Of a DNA stretch of 42,184 nucleotides, positions 16,228 to 24,527 are shown in pieces. How positions within the stretch are numbered: the stretch's first letter is position 1; each line of letters opens with the position of its first letter. Origin of the DNA: an uncultured Flavobacteriaceae bacterium (GTDB lineage: Bacteria > Bacteroidota > Bacteroidia > Flavobacteriales > Flavobacteriaceae); NCBI GenBank assembly GCA_937924845.1, contig CALDUQ010000081.1:1-42184 (forward strand). Direction: 5' to 3'. The notes below the pieces were generated by a model, which worked only from the letters and a program-made list of their open reading frames with translations, ran no database searches and was not told the origin of the DNA. Both the position numbers and the translations under genes were made by a program.

Positions 16228-17043
16228 ATGTCATATAATTTATTAAAAGGTAAAAGAGGAATTATTTTTGGAGCTTTAGATGCAAATTCGATAGCATGGA
16301 AAACAGCCGAGCGTGTTCATGAAGAAGGAGGTCAGTTTGTGTTAACAAATGCACCTATAGCAATGCGAATGGGGCAAATTAATGAGTTAGCCGAAAAAAC
16401 AGGATCTCAAATTATTCCTGCAGATGCAACATCATTAGAAGACTTGCAAAACTTAGTAGAGAAATCTATGGAGATTTTGGGCGGAAAAATTGATTTTGTT
16501 TTACATTCAATTGGTATGTCTGTTAATGTAAGAAAAGGACGAGCTTATACCGATCAAAAATACGATTGGACACAAAAAGGAACAGATGTTTCGGCAATGT
16601 CATTTCACAAGGTAATGCAAACTTTATATAAAAATGATGCAATGAATGAGTGGGGTAGTATTGTTGCATTAACCTATATGGCTGCGCAACGTGTATTTCC
16701 TGATTATAATGATATGGCAGATAATAAAGCGTATTTAGAGAGTATTGCCCGTAGTTTTGGTTACTTTTTTGGACGTGATAAGAAGGTAAGGGTAAATACA
16801 ATTTCTCAATCGCCAACACCAACAACAGCAGGTCAGGGTGTTAAAGGGTTTGATGGGTTTATTTCTTATGCCGAAAAAATGTCGCCGCTTGGCAATGCAA
16901 CCGCATTGGATTGTGCAAATTATACAGTGAGTTTGTTTAGCGATTTGACAAAACGTGTTACTTTACAAAATTTATTTAATGATGGAGGTTTTTCAAATGT
17001 AGGCGTTAGTGATGCGGTTATGGAAAAATTTGTTTCAGAATAA
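16228..17043 (+). CDS. fabI: Enoyl-[acyl-carrier-protein] reductase (NADH), FabI
   Basis: This 271-residue short-chain dehydrogenase-fold enzyme reduces the double bond of trans-2-enoyl-ACP in the last step of fatty-acid elongation. Features: the nucleotide-binding start GKRGIIFGALDANSIAWKTA (the FabI-type loop with serine rather than classical GxxxGxG), LHSIGMS, and the catalytic Y-x6-K in PDYNDMADNKAYLES. NTISQSPTPTTAG follows in the substrate-loop area. This differs from the proteobacterial SAGPIRT and is typical of Bacteroidota FabI. Length fits. The gene stands alone between a promoter box and a strong terminator. Confidence 0.95.
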   Translation: MSYNLLKGKRGIIFGALDANSIAWKTAERVHEEGGQFVLTNAPIAMRMGQINELAEKTGSQIIPADATSLEDLQNLVEKSMEILGGKIDFVLHSIGMSVNVRKGRAYTDQKYDWTQKGTDVSAMSFHKVMQTLYKNDAMNEWGSIVALTYMAAQRVFPDYNDMADNKAYLESIARSFGYFFGRDKKVRVNTISQSPTPTTAGQGVKGFDGFISYAEKMSPLGNATALDCANYTVSLFSDLTKRVTLQNLFNDGGFSNVGVSDAVMEKFVSE

Positions 17044-17060
17044 ATTTATTTTAATACTAT

Positions 17061-17092
17061 AAAAAAAGAGAGGCTACTAGGCCTCTTTTTTT
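17061..17092 (+). terminator. Rho-independent terminator after fabI
   Basis: AGAGGC (17069-17074) pairs with GCCTCT (17081-17086), preceded by an A run and followed by a T run, about 25 nt after the fabI stop. The A/T runs extend the stem. Confidence 0.85.
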
Positions 17093-17108
17093 ATGGTATA
17101 TACTTAAT

Positions 17109-17116
17109 TATATTTG
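17109..17116 (+). promoter_or_regulatory. -7 promoter box before the GT2 gene
   Basis: TATATTTG is a perfect TAnnTTTG and ends only 6 nt before the ATG at 17123, leaving almost no room for a leader. Confidence 0.65.
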
Positions 17117-17122
17117 TAATCT

Positions 17123-18136
17123 ATGAGTGTAAAAGTTAACGACATATCATTTGTAATTCCCGTTTATAATCGGCCAAAAGAAATTGAAGAACTATTAGAA
17201 AGTTTAACTAAATTAAACGTTAAGCCTACTTTTGAAGTTGTAATTGTTGAAGACGGTTCAACCTTAAGTTCACAAACAATTGTAAATGCATATGTGTCAA
17301 AGTTAAATATAACGTATTTATATAAAAAAAATTCAGGACCAGGAAGCTCCCGTAATTACGGGATGCAAGCAGCTAAAGGCTCATATTATATTATATTAGA
17401 TTCTGATTGTGTTTTACCTAAGCAATATCTTAATGAAGTTTTATCATATTTAAATACAACTTACGTTGATTGTTTTGGCGGACCAGATGCGGCTCATAAA
17501 TCTTTCACAAATTTACAGAAGGCTATTAACTTTTCGATGACTTCTTTTGTAAGTACAGGCGGAATTCGAGGTAAAAAAACTAGTGTTAACACCTTTGAGC
17601 CAAGAAGTTTTAATATGGGGTTATCTAAAAAAGCATTTGAAGCTACAAACGGATTTGGTAATATTCATCCAGGTGAAGATCCTGATTTATCAATTAGATT
17701 GATAAAAAAAGGCTTTAAAACCGCTTTAATTGAAAAAGCTTTTGTGTACCATAAGCGACGTATTTCTTGGAAAAAATTTTACATTCAGGTGTATAAGTTT
17801 GGTATGGTTCGTCCAATTTTAAATATGTGGCATCCTCAAACAAAAAAAATTACCTATTGGTTGCCCTCATTGTTTATTTTAGGATTTATAGTTGCAGTAA
17901 TAGCTTTGATATTTAAGGTTAAAATCTTTATGTATTTGTATGGGTTGTATTTTTGTACTAGTTTTTTGTTAGCTTTTATTTCTACTAAAAATAGTTTGAT
18001 AGCGTTTCAATCCATTATAGCAATTGCTATTCAGTTTTTAGGTTATGGTTATGGGTTTTTTAAATCAACAGTAATGTTGAAATTTTCAAATAAGTCAGCC
18101 CAAGTATTGTTTCCGAATTTATTTTTTAAAAATTAA
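17123..18136 (+). CDS. Family 2 glycosyltransferase, membrane-associated
   Basis: This 337-residue protein has a GT-A domain at about residues 7-235 with ISFVIPVYNRPKEIEELL, VVIVEDGST, NSGPGSSRNYGMQAAKG and the metal-binding ILDSDC (DxD type, about 92). GEDPDLSIRLIKKG lies in the acceptor/catalytic region. Two or three C-terminal membrane helices (about 245-315) tether it to the inner membrane. It transfers a nucleotide-sugar residue onto a lipid or polysaccharide; the substrate cannot be deduced. It is 4 nt from the YbbR-like gene, so it probably shares a transcript with that gene and coaE. Confidence 0.88.
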   Translation: MSVKVNDISFVIPVYNRPKEIEELLESLTKLNVKPTFEVVIVEDGSTLSSQTIVNAYVSKLNITYLYKKNSGPGSSRNYGMQAAKGSYYIILDSDCVLPKQYLNEVLSYLNTTYVDCFGGPDAAHKSFTNLQKAINFSMTSFVSTGGIRGKKTSVNTFEPRSFNMGLSKKAFEATNGFGNIHPGEDPDLSIRLIKKGFKTALIEKAFVYHKRRISWKKFYIQVYKFGMVRPILNMWHPQTKKITYWLPSLFILGFIVAVIALIFKVKIFMYLYGLYFCTSFLLAFISTKNSLIAFQSIIAIAIQFLGYGYGFFKSTVMLKFSNKSAQVLFPNLFFKN

Positions 18137-18140
18137 AAAT

Positions 18141-19094
18141 TTGCAAATTAAAGTTAAGTTTTTCCGAAGGTATTTTAAAAACAGAAAATTAAAAGTGTTT
18201 GCTGTTTTTTTTATGATTGCGTTATTGTTTTCGTTATTAATAAAATTAACAAGTAGCCATGTAAAAAGTATCGATTTTGAAGTTAAGGCAGTAAAGCTTC
18301 CGCAGGATAAAATACTTCTAAATGACTCATTAAATACCATACGCTTAACATTAAAAACCACAGGGTTTAAGTTTTTAAAATTTTATTTTAATAAGCCGTA
18401 TTTAAATATTAATTTTTCGAAGTTATTGAAAAATGAAAAGCAATATTTATGGATTGCTAATCAACAAAAACTAGAAATAAGTAGGCAATTTGATGCTAAA
18501 ATTAGTGTTGAACAAATTGAAATTGATACTTTAAAAATTGCGTACTCTACAAATCAAGTTAAAAAAGTGCCTGTTAAACTCGATAAGCATTTTGTATTTA
18601 TACCTGGGTATGATTTGGTTGATAAATTAAAGGTCACTCCAGATTCGATCAAAATAATTGGCCCTCATGCTATGGTTGATACGATAAATTTTGTAACCTC
18701 AAAATTACTTACTATTAAAAATATTGATAGCGATGTAAATGCGATGATTGGTTTAAAAAACAAAAAAAAGCATATTGTATACTCAACGTTAGACGTTAAT
18801 GTGAGCGGTAGGGTTAAAAAAATTACCGAAGGCGAACTTTTGGTACCAATAAATGTTAATAATGTACCTAAAAACTTAGACATTAAAATTTATCCTAAAT
18901 ACGTTCCTGTAGTTTTTAATTGTACTTTGGAGGTATTTAAATTAGTAACTAAAGAGGGTTTTTTGGTTGAATGCGATTATAATGATATTGATTTAAATCG
19001 TAATTACCTAAAACCAGTAATTAAACGAAAACCTGCTGTAGTAAAAAGTGCAAAATTAGGTTTAGATCGTGTAGAATATATTTTAATTAAATGA
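18141..19094 (+). CDS. YbbR-like domain protein
   Basis: This 317-residue protein has a basic N-terminus, one membrane helix (about 17-35, KVFAVFFMIALLFSLLIKL), then an extracytoplasmic region with YbbR-type beta modules. The recognisable element is IPGYDLVDKLKVTPDSIKIIGP with a second part VPINVNNVPKNLDIKIYPKYV. In Firmicutes YbbR (CdaR) modulates a diadenylate cyclase; in Bacteroidota the partner is not visible in this window. The start is TTG at 18141; no good ATG exists before the helix. The gene ends inside coaE (4-nt overlap), so translation is coupled. Confidence 0.82.
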   Translation: MQIKVKFFRRYFKNRKLKVFAVFFMIALLFSLLIKLTSSHVKSIDFEVKAVKLPQDKILLNDSLNTIRLTLKTTGFKFLKFYFNKPYLNINFSKLLKNEKQYLWIANQQKLEISRQFDAKISVEQIEIDTLKIAYSTNQVKKVPVKLDKHFVFIPGYDLVDKLKVTPDSIKIIGPHAMVDTINFVTSKLLTIKNIDSDVNAMIGLKNKKKHIVYSTLDVNVSGRVKKITEGELLVPINVNNVPKNLDIKIYPKYVPVVFNCTLEVFKLVTKEGFLVECDYNDIDLNRNYLKPVIKRKPAVVKSAKLGLDRVEYILIK

Positions 19095-19675
19095 TTGTAG
19101 GATTAACAGGAGGTATTGGTAGCGGAAAAACAACTGTAGCTAAGTTATTTCAAAAATTAGGTGTGCCAATTTATATATCAGATTTGGAAGCAAAAAAATT
19201 AATGGTTAGTTCACCAAAAATCAAATCGGCATTACTTGATCTTTTTGGCAAACAAGCTTATATTGATAGCCAATTAAACAAGCCTTTTTTGGCGAGTAAA
19301 ATATTTAATGACAACGTATTATTAAAAGCAATGAATGCTATTGTGCATCCTGAAGTGGCTTTGCATTTTAATGAATGGTACAAAAAGCAAAAGTCTCATT
19401 TTGTAATTAAGGAGGCGGCAGTGCTTTTTGAAAACGGATCATATTTGCACTGTGATTATATTATTACAGTTACAGCGCCCAAAGATACACGCATAAATCG
19501 TGTAATTTTTAGAGACAAATCATCAATAAAAAAGGTTGAAGCTATTATCAATAATCAATGGAGTGACCAAGAACGGCTTAACTTGTCGCATTTTGAAATT
19601 AAAAACATTGATCTTGATCAAACAAAACATCAGGTAAAAAAAGTGTTTGATACTTTAATGCGCTATACCAATTAA
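19091..19675 (+). CDS. coaE: Dephospho-CoA kinase
   Basis: This 194-residue P-loop kinase performs the last step of CoA synthesis, phosphorylating the 3'-hydroxyl of dephospho-CoA. Motifs: Walker A GLTGGIGSGKTTVAKLF, YISDLEAKKL (acceptor-site Asp), AIVHPEVA, and KEAAVLFENGSYLHCDYIITV, followed by RINRVIFRD and IINNQWSDQE. Length is typical (about 195-200). It overlaps the YbbR-like gene by 4 nt, a recurrent flavobacterial arrangement. The kinase gene at 19743 has its own promoter box. Confidence 0.94.
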   Translation: MIVGLTGGIGSGKTTVAKLFQKLGVPIYISDLEAKKLMVSSPKIKSALLDLFGKQAYIDSQLNKPFLASKIFNDNVLLKAMNAIVHPEVALHFNEWYKKQKSHFVIKEAAVLFENGSYLHCDYIITVTAPKDTRINRVIFRDKSSIKKVEAIINNQWSDQERLNLSHFEIKNIDLDQTKHQVKKVFDTLMRYTN

Positions 19676-19730
19676 TATTGCGTTATGTTAATGTATGGTT
19701 AAATCAAATTTAGTGTAAATGTTAAAATAG

Positions 19731-19738
19731 TATTTTTG
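19731..19738 (+). promoter_or_regulatory. -7 promoter box abutting the sensor kinase start
   Basis: TATTTTTG matches TAnnTTTG and ends 4 nt before the ATG at 19743, so a transcript from it would be leaderless or nearly so. Confidence 0.65.
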
Positions 19739-19742
19739 GTAT

Positions 19743-21323
19743 ATGAATAAAAAACTTTTTGTTTTCTTGATAATATTAATGAGTTTATCTCTTGTTGGTA
19801 TTATAATGGTGCAAGCTTATTTTATTAACAATATAATTAAAAATGAAGAAAATCAATTTTGGTTTAAAATAAATAAAACAATAAGTCAAACTGTAAAAAA
19901 GGTTGAAGATAGAGAGTATAATGAAGTTGTTGATAATTTAAAAAAACAACTTAGTAAGGATGGTTTTGATTTAGAAACTGAAGCAAATTTTTTTGCCACT
20001 TTGTCGATTTTTAAAAGAGATAAAGCAACCAATACAATTAAAGTTTTTGATACTGATATTTCCGAAGGTAATTATAAAAACTCATCATTGTTTGATAAGA
20101 CATTAGATAGTTTTCCGTCGTTGTTTAGTTTACGATCTACAACTACACGCGAAGAAATTTATAAAACATTTAATGTTGATGGTAATACCTCTTTTGAGCG
20201 TGTAAGTAATAAAGAAAATATTGGGATACAGGAAGTGCTGTTAAATAAAAATTTTGAACCAACCTATATCAATCAAGCAAAAAGTCGCCCCATACATAAT
20301 CGTGTAACTGTTGATGAAATTAAACAGTTAATCAAATTAGGTTTAAGTGATGAGTCCCTTAATATACCTTTTGAATTTGCTATTTATGACCGCGATTTGG
20401 CGACAAAAATCCAAACGGAAGATTTTGAAACGACAGATGTAAACACTGTTAATTATCCAATTTTTTCAAAAACAAATGCCGATAATTATAAGTTGTTTGT
20501 TAGTTTTCCTACTCGAAAATCATATATATATTCATCTGTTTTAGGCGCAACATTACTTTCAATACTATTTACAGCAATTATTATAATAGCTTATTATAGC
20601 TCAATTTATCAGTTACGTAAACAACGTCAAATTTCTGAAATTAAAACAGATTTTATAAATAATATGACGCATGAATTTAAAACGCCAATTGCAACTATAA
20701 ATTTGGCTTTAGATGCTATAAAAAACCCAAAAGTTATTGATAATACTGATATGGTTAAGCGGTATTTAGCTATGATTAAAGATGAAAATAAACGTATGCA
20801 TGCTCAAGTAGAAAATGTTTTACGAATATCAAAACTCGAAAAAAATGAGTTAAATATTAGTAAGGAACGCTTAAACTTAAACGACTTAGTAAATGATGCT
20901 GTTGCACATATTGAATTGATAGTTTTAAATAAAAATGGATATGTGAAAATGCATTTGCATGATGGTCAACTAGATGTATTAGCAAATGAAAATCATTTTG
21001 TAAACGTAATTGTTAATATTTTAGATAATGCTGTAAAATATTCAGACGAAAACCCTAAAATAGACGTTTATACAGAGCGTGTAGGAAATTATGTATTGAT
21101 TAGCATTAAAGATCAAGGTAATGGAATGTCAAAAGTGGCTCAAAAGCGCGTTTTTGAAAAATTTTATAGAGAATATACAGGAAATGTTCATAACGTGAAA
21201 GGACACGGTTTGGGACTCTCTTATGTAAAACAAATAGTTGATGACCATAATGGTCATGTAAGTGTAGAAAGTGAAAAAGGAAAAGGTAGCGTGTTTACAA
21301 TTAAGCTGCCATTAATATCATAA
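19743..21323 (+). CDS. Two-component sensor histidine kinase (RprX-like)
   Basis: This 526-residue inner-membrane sensor has helix 1 at about 6-26 (FLIILMSLSLVGIIMVQAYF), a periplasmic domain of about 235 residues, and helix 2 near 265-290 (LLSILFTAIIIIAYY). The kinase core has HisKA box NNMTHEFKTPIATINLALDA with His near 309, N-box NILDNAVKYS, G1 DQGNGM and G2 KGHGLGLSYVKQIV. It resembles the RprX family of Bacteroidota. The ligand is unknown. The regulator starts 3 nt downstream, so the two are a cognate pair. Confidence 0.92.
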   Translation: MNKKLFVFLIILMSLSLVGIIMVQAYFINNIIKNEENQFWFKINKTISQTVKKVEDREYNEVVDNLKKQLSKDGFDLETEANFFATLSIFKRDKATNTIKVFDTDISEGNYKNSSLFDKTLDSFPSLFSLRSTTTREEIYKTFNVDGNTSFERVSNKENIGIQEVLLNKNFEPTYINQAKSRPIHNRVTVDEIKQLIKLGLSDESLNIPFEFAIYDRDLATKIQTEDFETTDVNTVNYPIFSKTNADNYKLFVSFPTRKSYIYSSVLGATLLSILFTAIIIIAYYSSIYQLRKQRQISEIKTDFINNMTHEFKTPIATINLALDAIKNPKVIDNTDMVKRYLAMIKDENKRMHAQVENVLRISKLEKNELNISKERLNLNDLVNDAVAHIELIVLNKNGYVKMHLHDGQLDVLANENHFVNVIVNILDNAVKYSDENPKIDVYTERVGNYVLISIKDQGNGMSKVAQKRVFEKFYREYTGNVHNVKGHGLGLSYVKQIVDDHNGHVSVESEKGKGSVFTIKLPLIS

Positions 21324-21326
21324 ATT

Positions 21327-22031
21327 ATGGAAAATAGTAATAAAAAAATATTATTAGTTGAAGATGATCCTAATTTTGGAATCATTTTAAAGGATTATTT
21401 AATGCTTAATGATTATGATGTTGTTCATGCTAAAAACGGTATGGAAGGTTTTGAGAAATTTAAAAAAGACGATTTTGATTTATGCATATTAGATGTAATG
21501 ATGCCTTATAAGGATGGGTTTACTTTAGCTAAAGAAATTAGAGAAAAAAACAGTGAAGTGCCTATTGTGTTTTTAACGGCAAAAACTATGAAAGAGGATG
21601 TGCTGCAAGGCTACAAGGTGGGTGCTGATGATTATCTTAATAAGCCATTTGATAGCGAAGTACTATTAATGAAAATAAAAGCTATTATGCAACGAAAAGC
21701 ATCCGATAGTGTTACCGATACTAAGCAATTTGAATTTACGATAGGTCAATTTAAATTAAACTCAAAACTACGGTTTTTAAGCTTTAAAGGTCAAGATCCT
21801 GTAAAGTTATCACCTAAAGAAAATGAATTACTTCGCTTATTAGCACTTTATGAAAATGACCTAATGCCTAGAGAACTAGCGCTGACTAAAATATGGAGGG
21901 ATGATAATTATTTTACCTCACGAAGTATGGACGTGTATATTGCTAAGCTTAGAAAGTATTTAAAATTAGATAAAAAAGTAGAAATTTTAAATATTCATGG
22001 CGAAGGGTTTAGGCTAGTGGTTAATCAGTAA
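21327..22031 (+). CDS. OmpR-family response regulator (RprY-like)
   Basis: This 234-residue regulator has a receiver domain (about 1-120) with acidic pair EDDPNF, phospho-acceptor Asp in CILDVMMPYKDG (about 55), Thr in FLTAKT and Lys in LNKPFDSE. A winged-helix DNA-binding domain follows (about 130-232) with LSPKENELLRLLALYE, RELALTKIW and SRSMDVYIAKLRKYL. It is the partner of the upstream kinase (3-nt gap) and resembles RprY. Its stop codon directly abuts the stop codon of the convergent GNAT-like gene. Confidence 0.94.
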   Translation: MENSNKKILLVEDDPNFGIILKDYLMLNDYDVVHAKNGMEGFEKFKKDDFDLCILDVMMPYKDGFTLAKEIREKNSEVPIVFLTAKTMKEDVLQGYKVGADDYLNKPFDSEVLLMKIKAIMQRKASDSVTDTKQFEFTIGQFKLNSKLRFLSFKGQDPVKLSPKENELLRLLALYENDLMPRELALTKIWRDDNYFTSRSMDVYIAKLRKYLKLDKKVEILNIHGEGFRLVVNQ

Positions 22032-23153
22032 TTATTCAATATTTTTTTTAAAAGTAGACCTGCGTTTGTAGGTTTCATTTTTAAAATTTTTCCATATCTT
22101 TTTAATGGCACTATTGTCATCAAGTTCAGGGGTTCTTAAGCAATTTTGAATCCCTTTTTTAGTAAATACCTTATGAAATTCTTCAAAAATTATAGCTGTA
22201 ACGCCTTTGTTTTGATATTCGGGTAGTACTCCAATTAAGTAAAATAATACTGTTTTTGAATTTTTTTTTGCATTCAGTAAATGCTTAATTCCAAAGGGAA
22301 AAAGTTTACCTTTTGATTTTTGCAAGGCTTTAGCATAAGATGGTGTTACAATACCAAAAGCAACAAGTTTATCGTTTTTATCTAAAACAAATTTTACGTA
22401 TTCGGGGTTTAAAAAACTAATAAATTTCTTTTTAAAGTACGCTCTTTGCTCGTTACTTATTTCAACAAATGATGATAATGCTGAGTAACTTTTTGCGAAT
22501 ACATCAAACATTTCGTCAGCATACTTTAAAATCTCTTTTGAAGTTTCAAAATTTAAAGGTTTAAGTTGGTAACGTTTTTTAATGATTTCTTGTATTCTGC
22601 CAAAAAAAGCGCGATCAATATGCTCAAAGGGCATTAAGGTTTCGGTATAGCTTTTTTCTATTTTATAATTAAGTGTTTTAAAATGCTCAGCATAATAAGG
22701 GTAGTTATACCAACTAATCATACTGCCTATTTTGTCAAAACCCTCGGTAAGTACACCAACTTTATCAAGGTTAGAAAATCCAACAGGCCCTTCTATAAAT
22801 TCCAAATTATTAACTTTTCCTATCGTATTAACTTCATTTAAAAGTGCTTTGGTAACCTCAATATCATCAATAGCGTCAAACCATCCAAAACGCATTTTAG
22901 AAATGTTTTGATTTTTTACCTCAATCCAATTAATTAATGCTGCTACACGACCAACAATTTCATTGTTTTTGTAAGCTAAAAATAAGGTGGCTTCGGCATC
23001 TTTAAATACAGGGTTTTTTTTAGGGTTAAAACCAGCCAATTCTTGTTTAATGATTGGAGGAACCCAATATTTGGAGTTTTTGTAAAGCTTAAAAGGAAAT
23101 TTTACGAAGGCTTTTAAATCACTTTTGGTTTTAACTTTTTTTATCTGTATCAT
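22032..23153 (-). CDS. GNAT-like acyltransferase family protein
   Basis: This 373-residue soluble protein shows features of a double GNAT-like fold: NPVFKDAEATLFLAYKNNEIVGRVAALIN in the first half, and YLIGVLPEYQNKGVTAIIFEEFHKVF near residue 310, which matches the acetyl-CoA-binding V-x-x-x-x-Q/R-x-x-G/A pattern. Related proteins carry the generic name N-acetyltransferase. The N-terminal WVPPIIKQELAGFNPKKNP is strongly conserved in the family as I recall it. The substrate is unknown. The ATG follows immediately after the TAA of the barrel-protein gene upstream (no intervening base), so translation is coupled. Confidence 0.72.
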   Translation of the reverse strand: MIQIKKVKTKSDLKAFVKFPFKLYKNSKYWVPPIIKQELAGFNPKKNPVFKDAEATLFLAYKNNEIVGRVAALINWIEVKNQNISKMRFGWFDAIDDIEVTKALLNEVNTIGKVNNLEFIEGPVGFSNLDKVGVLTEGFDKIGSMISWYNYPYYAEHFKTLNYKIEKSYTETLMPFEHIDRAFFGRIQEIIKKRYQLKPLNFETSKEILKYADEMFDVFAKSYSALSSFVEISNEQRAYFKKKFISFLNPEYVKFVLDKNDKLVAFGIVTPSYAKALQKSKGKLFPFGIKHLLNAKKNSKTVLFYLIGVLPEYQNKGVTAIIFEEFHKVFTKKGIQNCLRTPELDDNSAIKKIWKNFKNETYKRRSTFKKNIE

Positions 23154-24116
23154 TTATTGGTTTTGGTAGTTTTCTAAAGGGGTGTTTTCTTGCGATCCTT
23201 TTATTTGTTTATCTCTGTGGCGATCTAGTCGGTAAGAGATGCCAAAGGCTAAGTTAAGTACTTTTGGTGTGTCTTTAGAGTTAAAAGTTACAGAAGTGTC
23301 AAGTTGAAAGTTTTTTGTAATTAAATAACCTGCGCCTCCTCGTATTAAGTTGTCTGAATAAAAACTGCCATTAACTCCTTGGTTTTCACCAAAAATAGCC
23401 CATCGTTTACCTATTGACTTTGTAAGAGTTATGATGTACTGAAATTCAGATGATTCTGTACCTATTCTATCCATTAAAAAGTTGGTAACAAACACCCAGC
23501 CGCCATAAAAATTATTTTGCGTGATAATTCCTGCTTTAGGACTAAATCCTTCTATGTTAGGGCCGTTAAAAGCGTTGTTTGCAGTATCGTAATTTCCAGC
23601 GGCATAAATAGCAATTGCAGGTAAAATTGATTTCCATTTAAAACTATTGTTAGCTTTCCAGCTATAAAGATTGGGTTTTTCTTTATGGGCGTTTTTATAA
23701 GGGTCAAGTAATAGGTATTTGGCGCCAAAACTTAAATTACTAAAATTTGAGCGGTCAATTTCACTATCAATACCACCGCGTAAATAGCTTAAGTTTGTAG
23801 TTGTAAATGTGTCAGCTTTATAGGTGCCTTCAAGAATAAATTCAAGCTCTTCAAATAAAAATCCGCCGCGGGCATTAAAGTCAATTCCAAAACCTTTGGC
23901 TTGGTAATCCATAAGTTGGTGCGTTTCATCTATTGTAAACCCTCCAAATTCGATTTGGTATACTCTTGGGCCAAGAGCATAAGCGCTTTGTGATTCTCCT
24001 GGTCTATTTGAGTTGATCACTTCTGTATATTGTGCAAAAGTATAATGGGTTGAAAGTACACTTATTAAGGTGATTAAAAAATGTATATGGTATTTTATTG
24101 TGATGCCTTTTTTCAT
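23154..24116 (-). CDS. Outer-membrane beta-barrel protein, transporter-like (MetA-pathway type)
   Basis: This 320-residue exported protein has a signal peptide ending LSTHYTFAQ, then EVINSNRPGESQSAYALGPR, a start I recognise from the family annotated as transporter/phenol-degradation MetA-like proteins. It is followed by alternating amphipathic strands (FQLDTSVTFNSKDTPKVLNL, LAFGISYRLD) expected of a barrel. A C-terminal tail RHRDKQIKGSQENTP follows the last strand. Export of a small molecule is possible but unproven. The gene has a perfect TAnnTTTG box upstream and is directly followed by the GNAT-like gene. Confidence 0.72.
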   Translation of the reverse strand: MKKGITIKYHIHFLITLISVLSTHYTFAQYTEVINSNRPGESQSAYALGPRVYQIEFGGFTIDETHQLMDYQAKGFGIDFNARGGFLFEELEFILEGTYKADTFTTTNLSYLRGGIDSEIDRSNFSNLSFGAKYLLLDPYKNAHKEKPNLYSWKANNSFKWKSILPAIAIYAAGNYDTANNAFNGPNIEGFSPKAGIITQNNFYGGWVFVTNFLMDRIGTESSEFQYIITLTKSIGKRWAIFGENQGVNGSFYSDNLIRGGAGYLITKNFQLDTSVTFNSKDTPKVLNLAFGISYRLDRHRDKQIKGSQENTPLENYQNQ

Positions 24117-24130
24117 TTTGTTGTATCTGC

Positions 24131-24138
24131 CAAATATA
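24131..24138 (-). promoter_or_regulatory. -7 promoter box for the barrel-protein/GNAT pair
   Basis: On the minus strand TATATTTG is a perfect TAnnTTTG, 14 nt before the ATG at 24116. Confidence 0.65.
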
Positions 24139-24190
24139 TAATTTATTATTTTTTTATGCTTTTAAAACGTGGTATAAATACGAAGAATTG

Positions 24191-24198
24191 TATTTTTG
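24191..24198 (+). promoter_or_regulatory. -7 promoter box before the DUF4834-YfhO-glycan cluster
   Basis: TATTTTTG matches TAnnTTTG, 17 nt before the ATG at 24216, and heads a five-kilobase set of same-strand genes. Confidence 0.6.
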
Positions 24199-24215
24199 AA
24201 TAAAATATTTTCGAT

Positions 24216-24500
24216 ATGATGCAATATGCTTCACTTCCTGGTTTTCTTAGGATGATATTAATCCTGATTTTAATTTATTATGTATTTAAAATATTATCAC
24301 GGCTTTTTGCTCCAGCTTTGATGCGATATGTCACTAAAAAAGCAGGCCAACGGTTTGGGCAGCAATTTAATACACATACGCAATCGGGAGCTAATAAAGC
24401 TAAAAAGGAAGGAGAAATATCTATAGATAAAATTCCTAGGTCAAAAAAAGACACTAATAATAATGTTGGTGAGTATGTAGATTATGAGGAGATTGATTAA
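24216..24500 (+). CDS. DUF4834 family small membrane protein
   Basis: This 94-residue protein has one N-terminal helix (about 9-30, FLRMILILILIYYVFKILS) followed by a basic, polar cytoplasmic tail (YVTKKAGQRFGQQFNTHT) and an acidic end (EYVDYEEID). The profile matches DUF4834 of Flavobacteriia, often beside YfhO genes. The function is unknown. Two consecutive ATGs begin the frame and either could be used. The next gene starts 27 nt downstream on the same strand, and a promoter box precedes this one. Confidence 0.78.
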   Translation: MMQYASLPGFLRMILILILIYYVFKILSRLFAPALMRYVTKKAGQRFGQQFNTHTQSGANKAKKEGEISIDKIPRSKKDTNNNVGEYVDYEEID

Positions 24501-24527
24501 GTTTCATTTCTAGTTGATAAATAAATT

